Position numbers and translations under genes: made by a program. The notes under the pieces are model-generated. The model made no database searches and had not been told where the DNA came from. It saw only the letters and a list, made by a program, of their open reading frames with translations. Positions 7,273 through 11,839 of a stretch of DNA of 11,839 nucleotides are shown one piece after another. Source of the stretch: an uncultured Clostridia bacterium (GTDB lineage Bacteria > Bacillota > Clostridia > Saccharofermentanales > Saccharofermentanaceae); assembly GCA_946405115.1 (NCBI GenBank), contig CAMJGB010000038.1:1-11839 (forward strand), written 5' to 3'. Numbering within the stretch: the stretch's first letter is position 1; each line of letters begins with the position of its first letter.

Positions 7273-8316
7273 ATGATAAAAAGGCTTAAGGCTGCAGCAA
7301 TTGCTGCAGCTTTTTTATTATCCGGATTTTTGTGTTCATGTACTGATTGTGATAATTCAACTCCGGTTGAAAGAAATGGTCAGCTCCATGTTGAAGGAAC
7401 AGCACTTGTAAACGAACATGGCGATGCAATTCAGCTTCGCGGCATGAGCTGCTGCGATATAAACTCCTGCTATGAATTCTTCAGTGACGAAGTCTGCGAT
7501 ACTTTGATAAGTGAATGGGGATGCACTGTAATACGTCTTCCGGTCACGGTAAGAAGCTTGGATAACGGATACATACATTTCCCTGATTACTATTATGAAG
7601 AAGTATGTGAATATACAGATGCATTAATTGCTCACGGCGTGTATGTGATCATTGACTGGTATAACTACTTCGACGGAGATCCGAATGAATATGCGGATGA
7701 GGCAGAGGATTTCTTTAACAGAATCTCTGAAAGATACGGTGAGTATCCAAACGTCATTTACGAGATAAGTAATGAGCCTCACGGCGAGTCTTTTTTGTCC
7801 GATTCATCGAGAGAAGTAGACTGGGAGCATGACGTGAAGCCGTATTCAGAGAGAATGATTTCTGCAATTCGCAGAAACGATCCTGACAATGTGATCATTG
7901 CAGGCGTGCCTCATCGTAATCAGGATCTTGATGTTGTATCGCTTGATCCGCTTGATGGTGACAATATCATGTATGCACTTCATTTCTATGCGGGATCTCA
8001 CGGGCAGGAGTTGCGTGATAAAGTGCAGACGGCTCTTGATAACGGTCTGCCGATCTTCTGCACACAGTGGGGTGACTCTCTTGATACGGGTGACAGCGGT
8101 GTGTTCTATGATGAGAGTCAGGAATGGATAGACTATCTTAATGCCAATAATATCTCGTGGTGTAACTGGTCGATAGGAAGCCGTCATACCGAGAGTTCGA
8201 ATGTTTTGAGATTATATTCTGACAGATTTACTGTGGAGCAGAAGCTCGCCGGCCACTGGCCCGATGAGATGCTGTCGGATTCCGGTATGTTCGTAAGAAC
8301 ACTGATACAATCCTGA
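7273..8316 (+). CDS. GH5 (subfamily 2-like) cellulase-fold lipoprotein, probably inactive
   Basis: A 347-residue exported protein. The signal peptide has MIKRLK, a hydrophobic run, then an atypical lipobox LCSC with Cys23 as probable lipid site. The rest matches GH5_2 endoglucanases: GQLHVEGTALVNEHGDAIQLRGMS (36-59), VIRLPV (R88), HGVYVIIDW (121-129), YEISNEPHG (163-171, acid/base E168), HFY (237-239) and ISWCNWS (294-300). Two key positions differ. The nucleophile in TEWG is Gln265 (TQWG, codon CAG at 8065-8067), and the His of DWH is Tyr130. Hydrolysis is therefore unlikely; binding of beta-glucan or another glycan is a guess. The mature part is Cys-rich. Start: ATG 7273, two bases after the hom stop, gives a clean signal peptide; GTG 7249 would add eight residues inside hom. 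The ribosome site is weak (CGAG, five bases away). The stop is one base from the convergent neighbour. Confidence 0.88.
   Translation: MIKRLKAAAIAAAFLLSGFLCSCTDCDNSTPVERNGQLHVEGTALVNEHGDAIQLRGMSCCDINSCYEFFSDEVCDTLISEWGCTVIRLPVTVRSLDNGYIHFPDYYYEEVCEYTDALIAHGVYVIIDWYNYFDGDPNEYADEAEDFFNRISERYGEYPNVIYEISNEPHGESFLSDSSREVDWEHDVKPYSERMISAIRRNDPDNVIIAGVPHRNQDLDVVSLDPLDGDNIMYALHFYAGSHGQELRDKVQTALDNGLPIFCTQWGDSLDTGDSGVFYDESQEWIDYLNANNISWCNWSIGSRHTESSNVLRLYSDRFTVEQKLAGHWPDEMLSDSGMFVRTLIQS
7288..7316 (+). terminator. Rho-independent terminator of hom, inside the GH5 signal-peptide codons
   Basis: GCTGCAGC (7291-7298), loop AATT, GCTGCAGC (7303-7310), then six T. The 8-bp stem has six GC pairs and is extended by AAG pairing with the first T residues. 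It starts about 20 bases after the hom stop, where a terminator is expected. The same bases encode residues of the signal peptide of the next gene (AAAIAAAFLL region), so coding repetition is an alternative origin for the pattern. Confidence 0.7.
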
Positions 8317-8317
8317 T

Positions 8318-9187
8318 TTAAATTTTGCTGCTTAACCTGTTCTTTAATTCGGAAAGGATCATATCGTAATCCCTGTGTCTTGCATCAGGGAAAGCATTAA
8401 GGATACGGCCGACACCGTAATGTCTGTGACGGGTTAACGAAGCCTTAAGATTATCGTACTTCTCCTGAAGTTCTTTGCTCCTAAGCTCGAGAGCTTCACG
8501 GGATTCTTCGATCCTGTCTTGAACCTCAGCCTTGGCAAGGGAAGCCTGAACTGCCGTGGACTGTGCCTTTTGCAAAGTAGTTAGTGAAGTGTTGCCGATG
8601 CGCTCGGTCATTCTGTCGCTTACGGTCTTCAAAGATTCAGAGATGCGGTCAAGTTCTTCAAGTTTTTTATTAAGACCGATAAGGGTGAGAGCTGTTACAA
8701 CAGTGTCTGTGATGAATATCACATATAGCGCTATGAGAATCGGCCAGCCGATCCTGGGCGGAATCAATCCCGAAGAGAAGTGATAGATTACGACGTGAAC
8801 GAGCTTAATGACGAACACTACTGCAAGTCCCCATATGATTGAGAAACCGGCGCATATGTAGCCGTTAAGGTTTAAGGGCATCTTACTGTAATCCCACCAT
8901 CTTGCGTGGAAGAACTTATCGAGAATGAAGCCTGCGATAAGTTCGATCAAAGTGGTAAAAACAATGCCTTCGAGGAAGACCACGAAGGCATTATCAGTTC
9001 CTATAAAGTTATAGATCAGCAATACGGAGATCATACCGAATCCGTAAACAGGGCATACAGGTCCGTTAAGGAATCCTCTGTTGATGATCTTGCCTGCTAC
9101 GACAACATGAAAGACAACTTCAACTACCCATCCTATGAAAGAATAGATTACGAAGAAACAACAGATGTCGTAGAATGACAGGCTCAT
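8318..9187 (-). CDS. CmpB-family (PF06541) multi-pass membrane protein with coiled-coil tail
   Basis: A 289-residue membrane protein of the family named putative ABC-transporter type IV or CmpB; its function is not established and no ATPase partner is in the window. Five hydrophobic segments are visible at about 4-30, 42-62, 66-90, 110-135 and 145-170. The family signatures are FLNGPVCPVYGFG (39-51), WWDYSKMPLNLNG (97-109) and the SIIWG after it. Residues from about 173 to 255 are charged and heptad-like (LNKKLEELDRISESLK and following), suggesting a cytosolic coiled coil, then a basic segment with RHRHYG. The ATG overlaps the stop of the glutamine synthetase-like gene (ATGA) and lacks a clear ribosome site, so its translation is probably coupled. 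The stop is one base from the GH5 stop. Confidence 0.85.
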   Translation of the reverse strand: MSLSFYDICCFFVIYSFIGWVVEVVFHVVVAGKIINRGFLNGPVCPVYGFGMISVLLIYNFIGTDNAFVVFLEGIVFTTLIELIAGFILDKFFHARWWDYSKMPLNLNGYICAGFSIIWGLAVVFVIKLVHVVIYHFSSGLIPPRIGWPILIALYVIFITDTVVTALTLIGLNKKLEELDRISESLKTVSDRMTERIGNTSLTTLQKAQSTAVQASLAKAEVQDRIEESREALELRSKELQEKYDNLKASLTRHRHYGVGRILNAFPDARHRDYDMILSELKNRLSSKI

Positions 9188-11094
9188 ACCTGATTATCTG
9201 AATATCTTCTGTACAGATCTGCGATCTCGTTCATCTCCTGATTCATTCTGATCTGAAGTCTTGAGATCTCCTTCAAGTCATTGGACTCAAGAGAGTTCTT
9301 GATGCAGCTGAAGATGGATGTTCTTTCAGTTGTATCTTTTGCAAGATTGAGCTTGATGGACTCGATGTCAGACCAATACTCATCATCAACTTCGTTAGGA
9401 TCGCTGTGCTTTCTTGTATAGCCGCGAAGTGTTGTGAGGTTGTTGGGGATGATTCTCTCGGATAACTCGAACTGCCATCTGTCGAGCATGGCATGTGAGT
9501 AGGAGGAGAGGATCTTGTCGTTGAATACGTTGCCTGCACAGAGGATCTCTGTTGTTCCGTCTGCCTCAAGGAAGTTCTTCAATGAGTCATAAACCGTTGC
9601 CGGAGGAGTACCGAACAATCTGTCGCGCTCGTCGTCAGTCATTGTCTCGAAGATATCCTCTTCACATCTGTAGAGCTTGTCCTGCTCAAGATAATCTGCA
9701 GGTGCGCCGTAAGGCTTTGTAAATTCAGCCTCGAGCTCGGATGTAGTCTTGTTTGAAGCAAGAACGTAATTGATACCGTCGAGCATACACTGATAGATAG
9801 CAGACAGACACAGATATGTGTTTGTATGAGGGTTAGGTGAACGGAGCTCGAATCTTGTTGCCTTGGATGTCTCCATGGAACGAACGAGACCAAGCAATAC
9901 AGAACGGTTACGGGAAGGAGTGTGAACGTCCTTACCGAGAGATGCTACTGCATGAGTAGGAGCCTCGAATCCGGGCTGAAGTCTCATGAATGCATCTGTA
10001 GTAGCTGATACGAAGGGGTTGATGAGATCATAGTTCTTCATGATTCCCATAAGTGAACCCCAGCCGATTCTTGTGAGGTATTCCTTGTTAAGATCAGCGG
10101 GAGCAAAAAGGTTTACTCTCTTGCCGTTCTTAAGGAAAGCAACTGCATTAACATGTGTGTGCTCACCGGAACCAGCAACGCCGGGAATAGGCTTAGCATC
10201 AAATCTTACGCTCAAGCCGTGCATACGGAAGATTTCCTTGATAAGGATACGTGCTGTAAGCTCGTAATCAGCACCCTGAAGTGCGTCAGAATATCTCCAG
10301 TCAACTTCGAGCTGCTCCATGATGGAGTGGAAGTCGCCGGAAGAAGTAACTGCGGCCTTAACGCCGCCTACTTCCTTATGTCCCATCTCGGGGTTGAATC
10401 CATACTGGTCGAGGATGAGGATAACCTGCTCAAGAGCTGTTCTTACGACGCCCTTTGTACGCTTCCAGTAAGATTCCTTAAGTACCTGGGAGATGGAGAG
10501 CTGTTCTGTGGAGATCTTCTCGTCAGGAGAATTTACCCAGAACTCAAGCTCTGTAGCCATAATGAGAGTGATCTTCTCAAGATCCTCGGGCTCGAATCCG
10601 TACTCTTCGCAAAGCTCCTTGTCAGATTCGAAGTGCTTCTTCAAGTTGTTCTCGAAGTACTCAGCAGATCTCTTAAGGACTGATCTTGAGCAAACAGCTT
10701 CGCCGTTGTGATAAAGATATGAAGGGATTCTCAAAGTTCCTACGGGAAGACCTGTCTTCATATCGATGTGCTCATAGTTATAGTCAACATACCAGACGAC
10801 GTCTGAATCGGGAACGAGATCAACCTTACCGTCGTTAAGTGTGGCGATACCGGGAAGGACTACAGAAGAACCGTCTGTCTGTACAGCCTGGCCGTTTAAG
10901 TAGTTCTCAAGATTGTCGTGGAAATCTGCAATCGGGATTCTCTCGTCTGTATCGTTGCCTGCAAGGTCAACAGCTGCCAAAGATACGAACATGATCTCGG
11001 GATGTGACTCGAGAATGGCTGTAATGTCAGCAACTGAATGCTTTTCAGGCGGGATGATACAAAGTAAATCAGGGTTTACTTTAAAGTCTGTCAT
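9184..11094 (-). CDS. Long divergent glutamine synthetase family protein
   Basis: Predicted to ligate ammonia to glutamate (ATP-dependent); a gamma-glutamyl ligase on another substrate cannot be excluded. The N-terminal beta-grasp segment VDLAGNDTDERIP (42-54) precedes the catalytic barrel. GS motifs in order: ATELEFWV (180-187, metal-site Glu), NPEMGHKEVGGVKAAV (234-249), KPIPGVAGSGEHTHVNAVAF (301-320, with the conserved His), MRLQPGFEAPTHA (370-382, the glutamate-loop Glu), NRSVLL (396-401) and RFELRSPNPHTN (414-425). At 636 residues it is far longer than GSI (about 440-470) and shorter than typical GSIII (about 700); the extra length is mainly a charged helical C-terminus after about 530. 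The NLYDLP-type adenylylation Tyr motif of GSI-beta is not seen. AGAGGA lies 13 bases before the ATG, rather far. The next gene starts within its stop codon. Confidence 0.88.
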   Translation of the reverse strand: MTDFKVNPDLLCIIPPEKHSVADITAILESHPEIMFVSLAAVDLAGNDTDERIPIADFHDNLENYLNGQAVQTDGSSVVLPGIATLNDGKVDLVPDSDVVWYVDYNYEHIDMKTGLPVGTLRIPSYLYHNGEAVCSRSVLKRSAEYFENNLKKHFESDKELCEEYGFEPEDLEKITLIMATELEFWVNSPDEKISTEQLSISQVLKESYWKRTKGVVRTALEQVILILDQYGFNPEMGHKEVGGVKAAVTSSGDFHSIMEQLEVDWRYSDALQGADYELTARILIKEIFRMHGLSVRFDAKPIPGVAGSGEHTHVNAVAFLKNGKRVNLFAPADLNKEYLTRIGWGSLMGIMKNYDLINPFVSATTDAFMRLQPGFEAPTHAVASLGKDVHTPSRNRSVLLGLVRSMETSKATRFELRSPNPHTNTYLCLSAIYQCMLDGINYVLASNKTTSELEAEFTKPYGAPADYLEQDKLYRCEEDIFETMTDDERDRLFGTPPATVYDSLKNFLEADGTTEILCAGNVFNDKILSSYSHAMLDRWQFELSERIIPNNLTTLRGYTRKHSDPNEVDDEYWSDIESIKLNLAKDTTERTSIFSCIKNSLESNDLKEISRLQIRMNQEMNEIADLYRRYSDNQV

Positions 11095-11195
11095 GTATAG
11101 GTTACCGTCCTCTTTTTATTTACAGGGAAAATTTTAACACACATTGTTTTTAATTAAACTTGTTTTTAGAGTGACATTGTTGCAAAATTTATGCC
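11095..11195. other. Divergent intergenic region
   Basis: About 100 AT-rich bases between the divergent glutamine synthetase-like and membrane-protein genes. It holds the minus-strand -10 element above, a TTAATTAA palindrome (11150-11157) and two copies of ACATTGTT (11141-11148 and 11174-11181) 33 bases apart, about three helical turns. No small ORF with a ribosome site and no RNA gene is seen. Confidence 0.5.
11131..11139 (-). promoter_or_regulatory. Possible extended -10 promoter of the glutamine synthetase-like operon
   Basis: On the minus strand TG, one base, then TAAAAT (11136-11131) forms an extended -10 with one mismatch to TATAAT. No good -35 is found 17 bases upstream. Transcription would start near 11124, giving a leader of about 30 bases. 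No GlnR-type operator is recognised. Confidence 0.35.
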
Positions 11196-11839
11196 ATGGC
11201 TAACTCGATTTTTGATGTATTCAGAATAGACCGCTTGGGCAAGGGTATATTTTCTAAGATTATTTTTACAATTGGCCTTTTGGCGGGAGTTTCTGTATAT
11301 CTTACCCCGATAGGAGATACTGATTTTTCTGCTTTTATTACCTGGGCGAGGAGGATAATGTCCGATTACAGCCTGTTTATGCAGGCGAATCCCATGGACA
11401 TGCCTTTAAGCAGAGGGAATATCATCTATCTGATCCATACTTTGTCCGCAGATTTTGTAGTATTCTTCTGCGGGGTCCTGTATCTTGCAGCATACATAAG
11501 GCAGTACAGGAAAGACCATAAGAAGGAGGATCCCGGTGATTCCGGATACCTTATTCCTCCAAGATTTTTGACGCCTATAAGCGGCGGGAAACTGGTGTTA
11601 AGAATGGTTATCGTTTTTTGCTTTTCACTAATTATTTTCATTCCTGCCACATTTAGCTTGTTGTATTTGTTCCTGATATTTATTATCATTCTGCCGTACA
11701 TAAGCATGTATCCTGCTTGCTATTTGTCGGGGGACATCGGATTTTTTGGAAGTTTCACGGAAATGGTGAAAGTTACCAAGGGTTATTATCTGGTGAATGC
11801 AAGGGTCATGAGTCTCATTGTCTCATTGCTTTTTGTGGG
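11196..11839 (+). CDS. Multi-pass membrane protein of unknown function, 3' end outside window
   Basis: An open frame of 214 codons from ATG 11196 runs off the window. It begins MANSIFDVFRIDRLGKGIFS. Hydrophobic segments are at about 20-39, 77-101 and a long double span 134-175, with another starting near 204. A charged loop RQYRKDHKKEDPG (102-114) lies between. The end of the visible part (GSFTEMVKVTKGYYLVNARV) loosely resembles amphipathic segments in DUF975-like Firmicute membrane proteins, but I do not assign a family. ATG 11196 is the first start after an in-frame stop at 11172-11174 and has no ribosome site. An in-frame ATG at 11358 follows a perfect AGGAGG (11349-11354) by three bases but would remove the first membrane span. 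Codon use (AGG, ATA, TTT) looks less biased than in argS or hom. Confidence 0.7.
   Translation, partial: MANSIFDVFRIDRLGKGIFSKIIFTIGLLAGVSVYLTPIGDTDFSAFITWARRIMSDYSLFMQANPMDMPLSRGNIIYLIHTLSADFVVFFCGVLYLAAYIRQYRKDHKKEDPGDSGYLIPPRFLTPISGGKLVLRMVIVFCFSLIIFIPATFSLLYLFLIFIIILPYISMYPACYLSGDIGFFGSFTEMVKVTKGYYLVNARVMSLIVSLLFV

Noticed and set aside
8553..8562. Second copy of GTGGAC resembling the half-site upstream of the ThrR-like gene
   Set aside because: No partner half-site and it lies in the middle of the CmpB-family coding region; chance is likely.
10153..10683. Plus-strand reading frame of 176 codons opposite the GS-like gene
   Set aside because: Antisense shadow of a codon-biased gene with intact GS motifs; composition shows no domain.
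11095..11140. GlnR/TnrA-type operator before the GS-like gene
   Set aside because: TGTTA is present, but the second half TNACA does not follow at the required spacing.

Overview
The window looks like a chromosomal segment of an anaerobic, low-to-mid GC Firmicute of class Clostridia, plausibly a gut or rumen fibre-associated lineage. This is inferred from protein style (a PheB/ThrR-type ACT regulator next to hom, a CmpB-family membrane protein, a GH5 lipoprotein, an M3 oligopeptidase), compact operons with 4-nt overlaps, GGAGG-type ribosome sites and the absence of any mobile element. No species can be named from the sequence alone.

Bases 1-87 hold an AT-rich promoter region. Bases 88-8316 form a rightward block: argS (arginyl-tRNA synthetase), an M3-family oligoendopeptidase, an RsmF-type rRNA m5C methyltransferase, rdgB (house-cleaning purine NTP pyrophosphatase), a ThrR/PheB-like HTH-ACT regulator, hom (homoserine dehydrogenase) and a secreted GH5 lipoprotein. 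Genes from argS to rdgB are 4 nt apart or overlapping, so they are probably one transcript. A possible second promoter and a 17-bp inverted repeat precede the regulator-hom pair. A textbook intrinsic terminator follows hom, but it lies inside the signal-peptide codons of the GH5 gene.

Bases 8318-11094 form a leftward two-gene operon. It holds a long, divergent glutamine synthetase-family protein, then a CmpB-family multi-pass membrane protein with a coiled-coil tail, joined by an ATGA overlap. The GH5 and CmpB genes converge with a single base between them. From 11196 to the window edge a divergently transcribed multi-pass membrane protein of unknown function begins and runs off the end.

The most unusual element is the GH5 protein. 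Its fold motifs and acid/base Glu are present, but the nucleophile Glu of the TEWG motif is Gln and the usual active-site His of the DWH motif is Tyr, so it is probably a non-hydrolytic pseudo-glycosidase. Also notable are the terminator buried in its signal-peptide codons, a Hom whose C-terminal ACT-like domain has lost its ligand-site glycine while an HTH-ACT regulator sits beside it, and the coupling of an atypical glutamine synthetase to a membrane protein. I see no CRISPR array, insertion sequence, tRNA or rRNA gene. No gene-free stretch exceeds about 100 bases.
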